Source: Auriscalpium vulgare (taxonomy: Eukaryota; Basidiomycota; Agaricomycetes; Russulales; Auriscalpiaceae). From it: DNA of 64,000 nt. Below the pieces are notes generated by a model. That model saw only the letters and a program-made list of their open reading frames with translations. It searched no databases and was not told where the DNA came from. The stretch spans positions 434,001 through 498,000 of the forward strand of contig JAHBBC010000026.1 in the NCBI GenBank assembly GCA_019915015.1, read 5' to 3'. This document shows positions 22,350 to 32,560 of this stretch, in pieces. The position numbers were made by a program, and so were the translations under genes. Within the stretch, counting starts at the first letter, position 1, and every line of letters starts with the position of its first letter.

Positions 22350-23011
22350 CAAACAAGAAGCAGGGCTGCGCACTAGCGCGTCCAGCAAGATAGTCGAGAC
22401 GATTGCTGTTGCTGCAGCAAGGTGTCGTTTACAGACGACTGTGTCGCTGCCAGGACATGAAGAAATGGGCGGACGAATGGGCGGAAAGCAGATCGCGAGG
22501 TGGGGTTGATGGTGGGACGAGTAATAAACCGCGTCAGTGCCTGCTGCGCGAGTGGGAAGGAGAAGGACGAAGCAGTAGTTGGCGTATGAAACGAATCAGA
22601 AAGATCAGAAGAGAAGCGAAAGAAGAAATTGAGGGGAAATCCGAAACCAGCCACGATCTGTCGCCACTTTCCACATCTCCACGAGTGCGGGGCAAAGCGT
22701 GTGAAATTGCGGCGAGATGGACATGATCATCATGATGATGCAGGTGATTCTGCGAGAACGCTCGCAGATAGCTTGTGGGCGGATGCACAGAGGGTGGACG
22801 GTGGGGTCCGTGCTCGCAGACGCCGATGCCGAGCACTAATAGGGGAAGGAACATAGGACAATGTTGTTGTAGAAGAAGAGCTGAAGACCAAAAAATTGAC
22901 GCGTGGCGATAACCTGTTGCAAAAGCGCATTTTGTCAGCGGGTGAAGAACGTCAAAATGAACAGTACACTACCTTGTAACATGATACCAGAATCAACGGA
23001 GATGCGTTTCC
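22350..23011. promoter_or_regulatory. Upstream region of F-box copy 7
   Basis: No gene supported. It shares blocks with about 25640-25960 (GCACTAATAG, CAATGT(T/C)GTTGTAGAAG-like and CAAAAGCGCATT), which lies upstream of copy 9, so regulatory DNA was duplicated with the gene. No TATA box is clear. Confidence 0.35.
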
Positions 23012-23607
23012 TCAAATCCAATCCACGTTCATGATACGCTAGATAGAGATCAGCGCATCGCTCTCATGAAACAGATCTTTCTGCGGCTTAGGCGGAACAT
23101 GGACGACTTGTCGTACACCGCAAGCTCCACCCCACACGCACGCGCCAGTTCTTCCCGGGCCTCGAGCGGCATCGCCCGAGTCGTCGTCACGAGGCGCAGA
23201 GCTGGCAGAGCGCACAGGGCGGCCAGAAGGTGCGCCATGTCTCCCGCGCATGGCAGGTCACCGTCCGCGAGGTACGCAACATGGCGGGGGGTCTGCGGCT
23301 GCGCGACCTCATCGGTAGGGCATTCGACGAATACAAGGGTCTCCAGCCGCGTGCAACTGTCGAGAACGAGCTGCCCGGGCAGCTCGCCGTCGAAACTCAG
23401 CGACGCCAGCTGCTCCAACACCGACGTTTGGTTGAGACTACACCCATTCGTGCCGCGCAAGTCAAGCTCCCGCAGTCCGGAGACGTCGGCGCCGGTGAAC
23501 CCCCACATTTTCGTGAACGAATTGTATTGATCCACCATCGTGCGTGGTGTCTTCCGCAGAGTGTTGAACCACCGAAATTTGGATGGGTTGGTTTTCCATT
23601 TATACAC
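23012..23607 (-). pseudogene. F-box-like gene copy 8, C-terminal half
   Basis: Retains about 180 residues of the leucine-rich part (VSGLRELDLRGTNG, then SVLEQLASLSFDGELPGQL, then LETLVFVECP, then LRLVTTTRAMPLEAREELA). The F-box half is absent; at about 23610 the sequence changes into the 3' flank of copy 9's duplication unit. The micro-exon RIMNVDWI plus TGA is present at 23038-23012. The splice donor that should precede it, GTAAGT in the aligned copy 10, reads CTAAGC here, so the last intron could not be removed. Truncation plus donor loss mark it as dead. Confidence 0.7.
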
Positions 23608-23707
23608 GTCAAAGCCCTCCAGGGAGGCGTCTCGATACCTCTGCGGAAAGAACAGGATTGCCGTTCTCGAGCCCGTCGTCTAGGGAGGCATAGTCGCGGC
23701 CCTTGTT

Positions 23708-24807
23708 TCAAATCCAGTCGACGTGCCTCGGGCGCTGTCGCTTCAATCAGTACCTATAGTGCACGGACGTGATTTCCCACTCACCCGAAAACACCCTGGC
23801 CCATCATACACCACAAATTCCACCCCACCATCCCGGAACGCCGTCTCGAACTCCTCCAGTACCTCCGGCGACGACCGCCGCGTCGCCGTGACGAGCCGCA
23901 GCCCGGTCAACGCGCGGGCGGCGTCCAAGAGCAGCCGCGCATGGGCAACCCGCTCCTCGCTGCCGCGGTGGAAGTGGTACCCTAGATGTCCCAGGGCAGG
24001 GGGGAGTGCGTAATCCTGCTCTGGGAAGCTCGTGAGCACGAGCGTCTTCAGGCACGGGAGCGCCTCGAGCAATTCCCGCGGCGGCGCGATCATCTCGTAC
24101 TCCAAAACGAGTGTGTACAGTTGCGCGAGCATGCCGGACGTGATGAGGGCGGCGTATTGTGTGGCACTTGTCCAGTCGACATGCTGCAGCTCGAGGTCGC
24201 GCAGCGCGGGTGACATGTTCGCCGTCGAGCCGTGCACAGGTATCCTCCACGCTGGCGTTGACAGTGCTTGCAGCGTGCGCGGTAGTACGTCCAGGCCGTT
24301 TGTTTGCAAATCGATTACGCTGACGCTAGGCCATATATTCAGGATGCGCTCGAGGAACAGCGGGTTGCCTACTATGCTGAGGAATACGGGGCGCGCGGGG
24401 ATGGCTTCCAAGCGCGGGACGGATTCGAGATGGGCCTCATAGTCGGGGAAGTATGGAGTTATGCTGATGCCGATGACGTTCGTACACAACTTGAGCACGT
24501 CGATGTCGTCGCCTTCGGAATCGTTGTCTTCGCGCCCGAGGTCTGGAAGTCTCATGTTAAGAGTAATCGAATGGATATACGCGGCCAGATGCGGCACCGT
24601 GTGAAGCGTGCGGAGAAGTCTGGATCTGACCCTGCTGTGATAAAATTCGGGTAGGCGGCGGAAGAGGAGGCGCTGTGCGATAGGCGCCCAGTCTCGACGT
24701 ACGAGTGCACATGCACGGAGGGTGGAATATTCGATGGTAGAGTGTTGGGAGGACCGGTATACCCAGTCGATGATGGTGATCTGGATCTCCAAAGGCACCA
24801 CATGCAT
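23708..24807 (-). CDS. F-box-like protein, intact copy 9
   Basis: Exon 1 (24807-23785) and a micro-exon (23740-23708) flank a 44 bp GTGAGT...AAG intron, giving 351 residues. The F-box-like motif spans about residues 4-51 (VPLEIQITIIDWVYRSSQH, then TLRACALVRRDW, then AQRLLFRRLP). The Cys of the usual ALVC is Arg. The body has irregular leucine repeats (SVIDLQTNGLDVLPRTLQ, then GMLAQLYTLVLEYE, then LLEALPCLKTLVLTSFPEQ). The tail is RQRPRHVDWI, identical to copy 7. The ATG at 24807 is immediately before the motif and is the family-typical start. Its nearest relative in the window is copy 7. Confidence 0.75.
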
Positions 24808-25960
24808 GATATGTCACGAATTTCGAAGCAGGCAAACTAGGTGGATGCAGGATCGATAGAGCTACGCAGGGCAAACAGAGGGCCGTTGAGCGCGATCTTC
24901 CAGCATATGAAACAGTATACACACCTATAGAACTAGACAATATCTAGTGATTGGGACGTGGTGCTGCAAAAGCAGTGAAAACTGAGGCCATCGAACAAGA
25001 AATGGGGCTACATACCAAGCAAGATCACGAAGACGTCCGACAACGCTGTCGACGCAAAGAGTCACAAGATGGTGTTGCAGGTCGGATGAAGCCCAGCGTA
25101 TTGAGTCTTGGGCAGAACTGGGCAGATGGCAAGACTCGGAGTTGCTGGTGGTCGCAGTGCAATGCGTCGCGCTGGCGGCTCGTGTCCGGGTAGCACGTGA
25201 CTCTACGAGAACTGCCGCCGCAATCTCCCGTCCACTTTCTACCTATCGCTTTTCTCTTGGTCTATACCCTAGTTGGCAAGCAGCGCGATTTTGGGAGAGC
25301 AGGAGAAAAATTGATGTGCTCGGCGATGCGCGGTTGTAGGGGTGTGTTATTAGTGGACTGTAGGAGAGGCAATTAATTTGGAGGTGTGCGCTTTGGGGAC
25401 AGCGTATGCATGCGCGCATATGAAATCTTGTTCTCGAATAGAAGATCCTGTTTACAGTCGAAACTTGTACGGTAGCCACGTCTCGAATGTTTGTCGAGAC
25501 CAGCGCTCCTTCTCTCCCGCGAGCCGCTGAGGTTTGGCGGGCGGAGGCGTAGCGGTGACACCGCGAGCATCAACGTCAGCTGCGTCTCCAATTTTTTTTT
25601 CCCACAGCGAGCGGCAGAACGACATGGTATTCGGGACAGTATGCGGCGAGACGGAAATGATGTAGAATCCTGCCGAGCGCGTCGCAGACAGCCTGGGGCT
25701 GGACGTCTGACCGCGAGCGGAGGTGGAGACGGTTCAGGAGACGCTAGCAGTCCTCGCGTACACCGATGCTGAGCACTAATAGTAACAGTGAAAAGAACTC
25801 TGGCTGGAAGGAACTTGGACAATGTCGTTGTTGAAGAGCTGAAATCCGAAAATTTGAGAATTATGTTGCAAAAGCGCATTGTCAGCGGGTGAAGGACAGC
25901 AAAATGATTACAACACTACTTTGTAACAAGCGGGGTACTAGAAACATTGAAAGGTGATGC
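24808..25960. promoter_or_regulatory. Upstream region of F-box copy 9
   Basis: About 1.15 kb without a supported gene. The part nearest copy 10 (25640-25960) repeats blocks from 22640-23000. Short open frames on both strands mirror one another. Confidence 0.35.
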
Positions 25961-26961
25961 TCAAATCCAATCCACGTTCATGTTACACTAGATGGAGATC
26001 AGCAACGCTGTCAGGGAACAAAGTTTTCTGCGACTTACACGGTGGTCACCAAGACCAGCTTTGGCAGAGCCCGCAGCGCGGTGGCAAGGTATTCCAACGG
26101 TGCAACGGCGTCCTTCTTCTCCGGGTGGTAGCCGACATATCGCAAAGTCCGCGGCAACACGACCGTGGCCTTGGGGCGCACCGTGAACACACGCGTCTCC
26201 AGCTCCGCGCAGCGGTCCAGGATGGACTGCGGGGGCAGCGCGCCGTCAAAGACGAGCGACGTGAGACGCTCGAGCACGGACATCCCGGAGAACATCCGCA
26301 GGCAGCGCTGGCTGTCCCACCGCGCGTAGGCCACGTCGAGCGCGCGCAACGCAGACGTGTCCCCGCCAAGCACCCACTCCGCGCTACCAGGTGTGAGACA
26401 AAACAGCGCCGCTGCGAAAGGGGCCTTCAGAACGGGAGCAGGAGTTTCCGCCCCGTTGGCCTGTATGCACCACAGGCCAGGCCAGATGGCGCGGACGCGG
26501 GCGATGGTCGCGAAGTCGCCCGTGAGCCGCGCAAACGTTGGTCGCAGGGAGAGCGCGCGGAGCTGCGCCAAATTGCTTTCCACAACTTCAGGGGTGCCCT
26601 GTATGGCCATGTAAAGCGCGGCGACGTTTGGGCACATCGAGAGCAGGGCGAGTTGACGGTCAGCGAAATGAGGGTTCCTGCTCGGAGGTGGCTGCCGGAA
26701 GCTGAAACCGCGGACGTATTTGCCTAGACGGGGATTTCCGGCCACTGTATCAATGAATTGGGGTAGCTGGGTGGGGCGAACGATCTCCAAGGGCTCGGTA
26801 GCCCATGTGCGGCGGAAGAGAAGTCGTTGAGCGGGCGCTGTCCATGCTTTGCAGACAAGGGCGCAGGCGGAGAGCGTTGTGCGGTCGAGGGTCTCGTGTT
26901 GGGAGTCGCGGTACACCCAATCGATGATCTTGACGTTGACATCGAGGGGAAGAGAAATCAT
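25961..26961 (-). CDS. F-box-like protein copy 10 with C-terminal deletion
   Basis: The ATG at 26961 precedes an F-box-like motif (ISLPLDVNVKIIDWVYRDSQ, then TLSACALVCKAW, then AQRLLFRRTW, residues about 2-51). The leucine-rich body is intact up to LPKLVLVTT. The roughly 30 residues that follow this point in other copies (present in copy 8 as RAMPLEAREELARACGVELA and onward) are missing, and the sequence goes straight into the last intron. The donor is read as GTGTAA (26040, in frame) or GTAAGT (26038, out of frame). The micro-exon CNMNVDWI plus TGA is at 25987-25961. About 315 residues if the first donor is used. Function may be retained, since the F-box and most leucine repeats are present, but the internal deletion makes this uncertain. 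Confidence 0.6.
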
Positions 26962-27767
26962 CTTGGGGAATGTGTAAGATTGCGTGTATATGCGGGTCAT
27001 ACCACGGCAGACTGACAAGCGACGCACCTGATATACGACAGACGAGTTCGCCGGACTCTTGAAATACGACAACAAGCTTGATCCCGACTTGACGGGAACG
27101 ACGTGAGCTCGGAAGGTGGTGGTGGTGGACAGAGGAACTCAGGAACGCCAGATCAAGCGCCAGCGCCAGCGCGGCAAATGAGGGCAAATGCCAATGCGCC
27201 GGCCCGACAGGCCGAGGCTTAGGGCAGGCCAACACTTCAACTCGAGGGTGAATGACATCGAGAGCCGACGTTCAGTGCCTACCGACGACCACCAGACAAC
27301 TGGCTTCCTCGCAGCTCGCGGCAAATCCTTTCCAGATTTGATCCTGGAACCGTTTTGACCTTTCGCGGCCCGCCGAGCGCTGCTCTCTGACGTTTTCTTT
27401 CACGAGCGTCCGGTCCCACTCTACGTCGTCCAAGAATCTCTGCAGCACGAAACGAATCGCCAGAATTCAGATCGCTGAGAGCCGAGCATGTTTGCTCAGA
27501 GTGAGACCAGGAAAGGGTTGCATAATGATCCTGTTACTGTATGCGGACGTTCAGAGTGCGCGAGCATCTTCAGGACCGTCGTCGCATGGTATGGCGGTGG
27601 AGATGAGGGAATGGCCTGTAAGAGCAGGATTTTGACGGCGTGGAGAAACTGTGCTGAGGAGGGCCAGGTGGCTGATTCATGAAATTACACGAAGCGGACA
27701 CTGAACGCGTAGGAAATATTGTCCTTGTGACTCGATGACACGAACCCTGCGAGATCAATCGCACTCT
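26962..27767. other. Intergenic region upstream of F-box copy 10
   Basis: About 800 bp with no supported gene. Long frames over 26750-27235 are shadows of copy 10's N-terminus. Probably holds the promoter of copy 10 and the 3' region of copy 11. Confidence 0.4.
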
Positions 27768-28850
27768 TCAAATCCAGTCCTGGTTCATGATTCCCTGAAC
27801 AGAAAACTCGGTTAAAGGGAACACACAAATGATGTCATGACTTACAGGGAACATCCGCGCGCTTCGAAACAGCCCCAACTCGACATCCAACACCTCACAC
27901 ACGCGTCTCAGCTCCCCCAGGGCCGACGCAGAACGCGCGGACGTCGCCGTCATCAGGCGGAGGCCCGGCAGCGCACGCAGCGCGTCCACGAGGGGTTCCA
28001 TTGTCGCGCCGTGCTCGTCCTCCGTCTTCGCATGATAGCCAACATGCTGCAGGGTTCGCGGCAGCACCACCGCCACCCGGGGCCGCTCCGTAAAGACGAG
28101 TTTCTTCAACGCATAGCAGCGGTCGAGTATGACCTGCGGAGGCAGCTCACCCTCGACAGCGAGCGAGGTGATTTGCACAAGGGCAGGAGATTGCGCGAGA
28201 AGGCGCAGACGATTTTGACTGCCCCACCAAATGACGGACATCTCGAGCTCGCGCACCTCTGAAACGATTGCTATTTCGAGCATCCAGCGTACGTTGACCT
28301 TGCTGTCCCAGTCGACCTTCAGACACCGCGGAGCCTTGATCGGGAGGTCGCTTATGCCCCAATATTGGATGTCGATTTCGAGGCCCTGAAGGCATGGCCA
28401 GAGGTCGATAGCCAGCGCGATGCTATCCCCAGCGCCGCTGATGCTCAGGAATACGGGGGACAAATTCAGAACGCGCAGCCTCTCCATCTTCCAAAAACTG
28501 GGCATGTGCAGCGCGCGCACGTTCGGGCACTGGACGAGCAGGCCGAAGAGGTCGTCATCAGACAGGGCGCCGAGGGAGGGAGGAATGGCGATGCTGCGCA
28601 CGTAATTGCCCAGGACAGGATTCCTGCGCACCGCGTCGATGAACTGCGCGCACCGGGCGCGGCTGAAGCCCTCTTGCGGATGGCTGGCCCAGGTCCGGCG
28701 AAAGAGGACGCGCTGCGCGGGGACCGTCCATGCTTTACATACAAGGGCACATGAGAGGAGTGTAGGGCGGTCTATCGTGGCGTGTTGCGAGGCGCGGTAA
28801 ACCCAGTCGATGATGTCGACGTGGACGTCGTATGGGAGAGAGATCATCAT
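27768..28850 (-). CDS. F-box-like protein, intact copy 11
   Basis: Exon 1 (28850-27846) and the micro-exon (27794-27768) flank a 51 bp GTAAGT...CAG intron; 343 residues. F-box-like motif at about 5-53 (LPYDVHVDIIDWVYRASQHA, then TLLSCALVCKAW, then AQRVLFRRTW). The body keeps PPQVILDRCYALKKLVFTER, LPRTLQHVGYHAKT and LRALPGLRLMTATS; the tail is GIMNQDWI. Two adjacent ATGs at the start leave the first residue ambiguous. It is the last minus-strand member and faces the plus-strand copy 12 across about 650 bp. Confidence 0.75.
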   Translation of the reverse strand: MMISLPYDVHVDIIDWVYRASQHATIDRPTLLSCALVCKAWTVPAQRVLFRRTWASHPQEGFSRARCAQFIDAVRRNPVLGNYVRSIAIPPSLGALSDDDLFGLLVQCPNVRALHMPSFWKMERLRVLNLSPVFLSISGAGDSIALAIDLWPCLQGLEIDIQYWGISDLPIKAPRCLKVDWDSKVNVRWMLEIAIVSEVRELEMSVIWWGSQNRLRLLAQSPALVQITSLAVEGELPPQVILDRCYALKKLVFTERPRVAVVLPRTLQHVGYHAKTEDEHGATMEPLVDALRALPGLRLMTATSARSASALGELRRVCEVLDVELGLFRSARMFPVSHDIICVFPLTEFSVQGIMNQDWI

Positions 28851-29507
28851 CCTAGGGATCGTGAAGGTGTTAGTATCGGTCAGTCGAACGTTTGCTTACA
28901 CGACGCACCTTAAATACAGCAAAACAAGGCCCCCTTACGCTGGAATTGTGGAAAACAACGCGAAGCCTCAGTGCAGACCGAAACCTCGTTGCGATCCAGA
29001 GAAAATCCGGCGGGCCGTGCCGGTCCGCGACTGGTGCCACCATTAATGCCCGTCGGCCGTGGTGTCTGCCTCTGCCCATCACCAGTCACCGGCCACCTTC
29101 CAAGCTCATGTCGTGCGAGTCAGTCGAGCTTCAAGCTTTGCGCTACTCTACAGCACCGGGGTGACTTCATTTGCCGTTTCTCATGTGTCTCATGTAAGTA
29201 AGTAAACGTCCGACTGACGTGTAACCGAGGCTAACACCTTCACACTCACAGCCCGAGTCGGAGTCGTCACTGCGCCACCACGTCCATTCCATATGTTTTC
29301 CCCACCCGACAGACGTCCCGAAGGACCACAATACCTCTGTTGTTCATCGTCGTCAACAACAAGCAGACGCCGAAACTAATATTTCCCACGCATCGGCCTT
29401 GTCCCAATGATAACGACACCCAGTTATAACGCCCACCGACGCAATCCTCTCTAGGACCGCAACAACTAGATCTACGACTTCTTCTTCTGAGCTTTGTGCA
29501 TTCCGCC
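28851..29507. promoter_or_regulatory. Shared intergenic region between divergent F-box genes
   Basis: Copies 11 (minus) and 12 (plus) point away from this 657 bp stretch, so it should contain both promoters. Sequence near 29330-29470 is comparatively pyrimidine-rich on the plus strand, as is common before fungal start sites. No TATA box is clear and no gene is supported inside. Confidence 0.4.
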
Positions 29508-30692
29508 ATGAGGACATCCCCGTGCGCCGTCAACGTCATTCCTCACGAGCCACCACTGACCTCCTTCGTTTGCAGTGTGCCAGCCCTCCCCCTTGAAGTC
29601 CATTTCCTCATCATCGAATCCGTGCGGCAGCTTTCTCAGCACGCTACCATTGACGACGCCACCCTCCGTGCATGCGCTCTGGTCTGCCGCAAGTGGACCC
29701 GCATCGCTCAGCGCATGCTCTTCCGCTGTTTGCGCCCCCACACGGCCGATCTCCCTCGCCTCCTCCGCACCCTGAGAGCAAGCCCACACCTCGCCAAACA
29801 CGTGTTCTCCATCATTCTGCACATCCAACCGCTGCCCGCTGGCCGTGCTCCCACCGCCCCGTCCGCCAACCGCGAGTTCCAGCTGCTCAAGCGGTGCAAG
29901 TACGTGCGTGCCATCTCCATCGACACAAGCTCAAGCACCGGGTCGCCCGAGCCAACGCGCGAGTGGTGGTCCAATACGTTCCTAGAGCGCATGCAGGCGC
30001 TCCCGCTGCGCCCCAAGTTCCTCAGCCTCAGCTGCTCGCCCGCGTTCGCGCAGCGCCTCGCACGGCTGTGGCCCAGCGTGCGCGCGCTCGAGATGCTAGC
30101 GCAGCCCGACAGCGACTACACGCACGTCACCGCCCCCAATGGCCTGGAGTCGCTCGCGCTTTCCGCGCCCCTGGACCCAACGAACGACATCTCCGCCGTC
30201 CGCCGCCTCGAGCTCGAGCTTGCGCCCGCGCACGAGCACGGGGTGTGGCACCAGCTCGCACGCGCCGGCGTGCTCCCGCAGCTCCGCGTGCTCGTGCTCG
30301 CGGACGGCCTGCCGCCGCCCGACGTCCTGTCCCAGTTCGCGCAGCTCAAAAGCCTAGTGTTTGGCCGGCAGCCCCTCGAGCCCGTCGCGCTCCCGCCGCG
30401 CCTGGAGCACGTCGGGTACCACTGCCGCATCACCGAGCCCCTTGCCGACGCGGGGCGCATGATCGCGGCGCTGCGTGCGCTCCCCGACCTGCAACTGTTC
30501 ACGGTGACGGGCCGCCTGCCCCCAGCGACGCTTTTTGTGCTGGAGGACATGTGCCGGGATTGTGGGGTGGATTTCTCGGTCTACGAGGACCTGGATGAGT
30601 GCCCGGTGCGTCCTGTCTATGATCCTCTTGCTATGTGATGCTGACTTCTTGACTGATAGAGGCTGCGACACGTCGATTGGATTCAAGTCTGA
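29508..30692 (+). CDS. F-box-like protein, intact copy 12
   Basis: Exon 1 (29508-30605) and a terminal micro-exon (30660-30692) flank a 54 bp GTGCGT...TAG intron; 376 residues. The F-box-like motif starts at about residue 27 (LPLEVHFLIIESVRQLSQHA, then TLRACALVCRKW, then AQRMLFRCLR). Leucine-rich segments follow (FLERMQALPLRPKFLSLSC, then LPQLRVLVLADGLPPPDVL, then LPPRLEHVGYHC). The tail is RLRHVDWIQV, extending two residues past DWI. The leader 29508-29570 could include a short intron ending at TTTGCAG (29570-29576), because it is open either way. This is the most GC-rich copy and the only intact one on the plus strand. A 308-codon frame over 29672-30598 is its shadow. Confidence 0.75.
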
Positions 30693-30884
30693 TGAGTAGT
30701 CAATCTCCATACTCCATGCAACGCAGTCGCTCTGCCAGCCTGTTCTTCGCACCGGACGCTGTCGCCCGCTATTTTTGCTTCATCTGTCGTGTACTTATAC
30801 AATGGTAGACTACAGTGATAAACTCTTTTTGACCTAGTATGCACCATCGTCTCGGCTGGGCTTGCAGGCCGTTGAGAAAACTCA

Positions 30885-30990
30885 TATGCTCAGCGCGTCA
30901 TAAATTAGGACTGGATTTAGCGCAATTGCGATATCCACAGCACTTGGGATAGGATATTAATAGGCTAGGATCTGCATCTCAACCAGCTCA
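30885..30990 (+). pseudogene. 3' end relic of an F-box-like gene
   Basis: CTCAGCGC, then GACTGGATTTAGC and GCGATATCCAC match the last-exon region of copy 3 (8769-8819: CTCAGCGC, GACTGGATTTAGC, GCAATATTCAC). Only the splice acceptor, DWI plus stop, and 3' flank remain. It marks the right edge of the F-box array. Confidence 0.5.
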
Positions 30991-31640
30991 TGGAGCATTT
31001 ATTCATGTTTGACATTTGCTCCGTAGTATCTGTCTCGCGTCGACGTCGCAATCACTGGGGGCATGAACCAATATGATGGGCGAGGAAGTGTAAATTTATC
31101 GTAATTCATAACTTATATATGAATTCCTTTTGAGTGACCGAGACATCGTAAACACATCTAGTATGTGATTTAATATAGGAATTGGATATCCTGCAGATAT
31201 TCTGCACCGGAACATTTTGTATGAACAAAAGATATTCCTCGAGTTATGTTGCCCTGGCTTATACAAATTGTGATTCAGCATATGTCTGTACAACATAAGA
31301 GAAACAGATTAAGAATAAGTTGGCCTAACGTAATGATAACACAAGATAAGCTCAATTAGGATAAGCACTGCATATTTTGGGCCGGCACATTGCTTGATTA
31401 ATCAAAATGTGCTCGCAAATGAGTTTGAGGGTCATTTTTTGAAACACATCTGGAATGTCTTTACAGCATGTCACTTAGTCATAAGCTGATTTCAATCCGA
31501 TTGTGCCTTGCATTGTACCTAGCCGACTTCTTTTGTATGTGATTTGCATGTGCTGACCTAGCACAATGAAAATCATATCTGTCACACATTTTAAAGGTGA
31601 TATAAGTGGGCTATTGATTAATCCTACGGAGCATATCATA
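30991..31640. other. AT-rich gene-free stretch
   Basis: Base composition shifts sharply to AT-rich compared with both sides. There are no open frames beyond about 66 codons and no recognisable element. It may be a boundary between the F-box array and the fragment region, an old element, or a matrix-like spacer. Confidence 0.5.
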
Positions 31641-31770
31641 ACAGTTGACTGCTAACAGTCAACATTCACAGTCAACAGTCAACAGCTAGCGGTTTACGCT
31701 CAATTGTCAGCAGTAAACAGTTGACAGTCGACGCTCAGCACTCAACACTCAACACTCATTGACACTGACA
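31641..31770. repeat. Minisatellite of CAGTCAACA / CTCAACA units
   Basis: About 130 bp of imperfect 6-10 bp units: AACAGTTGACTGCTAACAG, CACAGTCAACAGTCAACAG, AACAGTTGACAGTCGACGC, then ACTCAACACTCAACACTCA. Both orientations of GTTGAC/GTCAAC occur, so hairpins could form. Confidence 0.7.
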
Positions 31771-31979
31771 GTCTACGGCAACCTCCACGCCCGGGGGTGC
31801 CGCATGCGCCCCGCCCTCACCGTCAGCACCCCTGCGCTGCACCTCCCCGCGCCCGCCAGCGTCCCGCTAGCCTCGATCGCCAACATACCCTCACCTGCGC
31901 CCCGCGCACAGCGCCGCCAGACGCCCATCTCGTATCTCCCGCCCGGCAGCCCGCTCTCATGGGCGCCCGGCCGCAGCGC

Positions 31980-32560
31980 GCATCTACTTATCTCGTCGCC
32001 GCTGAAGCAGACCGAGAGCTCTGAAAGAGGCGAGAGAACGGCCGGTGGAGCCCGCAGTGCTCACACTTGCGGAGAAGTGAGCCTTCCTCACCTCACCTCA
32101 ATTTTGTACGTGCTGACTGGCGCCCACAGGCCGCAAATCTCCTGCAGTTCATCGTGCAGAAGGATTCGCGCTGCCTCGACCTGTGCTCGGAGCTCGCCGT
32201 GCACGAGGCGAAGCTGCGCGACCTCAAGCTCAAATGGGAGCGCATCGTGCAGCGCGAGTTCGGGTGCACCGCCTCCGTCGTCTGCCTATTGCTCAAGTAC
32301 TGTTTTTAAAACCAGATTGCGCACCCCGCGCTCGGACGCGCACCCCTCGCCCACCGTCATCCCAACGCCCGTCATCGCCGCCGCGTGCCACTCATACCGA
32401 TCCCGTTCGCACACCTTGCCACCTCGTCGGTCCGCGCACGACTCGTCCCTGTCCACAGGAGCTGGAGAGCCTGATAGCTCCGGATCCCCTACTTGTGCGA
32501 CTCATCTTATGCCATCGCTTCCTCTCCGGTCTGCATACTCAGGCCCAGACCATTCTCCGC
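31980..32560 (+). pseudogene. Fragment of a coiled-coil protein, three exon pieces
   Basis: A glutamate/arginine-rich exon ending TAGGARSAHTCGE (to 32076) joins in phase 0, across a 53 bp GTGAGC...CAG intron, to AANLLQFIVQKDSRCLDLCS, then ELAVHEAKLRDLKLKWERIV (32130 on). A further acceptor-bounded piece, ELESLIAPDPLLVRLIL, begins at 32460. The heptad-like pattern of leucines and charges predicts a coiled coil. The upstream Pro/Ser-rich frame from about 31759 may be its disordered N-terminus. I do not recognise a named family and no complete gene can be built, so I call it a fragment. Confidence 0.4.

Larger units (their letters stand above)
20990..23060. repeat. Tandem duplication C, unit 1
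   Basis: This unit and 23630-26000 are diverged direct repeats. Each contains the 3' flank (GTCTCGATACCTCTGCG and the CAGTCGCGGCCCTTG-type tract), an F-box-like gene, its upstream region with CAAAAGCGCATT and GTCAGCGGGTGAAG, and the micro-exon of the next F-box gene (ATCCAATCCACGTTCATG). The gene pair 7/9 and the pair 8/10 thus arose together. Confidence 0.7.
23630..26000. repeat. Tandem duplication C, unit 2
   Basis: Direct diverged repeat of 20990-23060. It contains the 3' flank, F-box copy 9, its upstream region and the micro-exon of copy 10. Unit length is about 2.1-2.4 kb and the repeat period about 2.6-2.9 kb. Confidence 0.7.

Noticed and set aside
29672..30598. 308-codon plus-strand frame, Arg/Ala/Pro-rich
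   Set aside because: Shadow of the intact F-box-like gene at 29508-30692 in a GC-rich region.
31641..31770. Possible CRISPR-like or satellite array
   Set aside because: Units are 6-10 bp, irregular and without spacers; the genome is eukaryotic. Kept only as a minisatellite.
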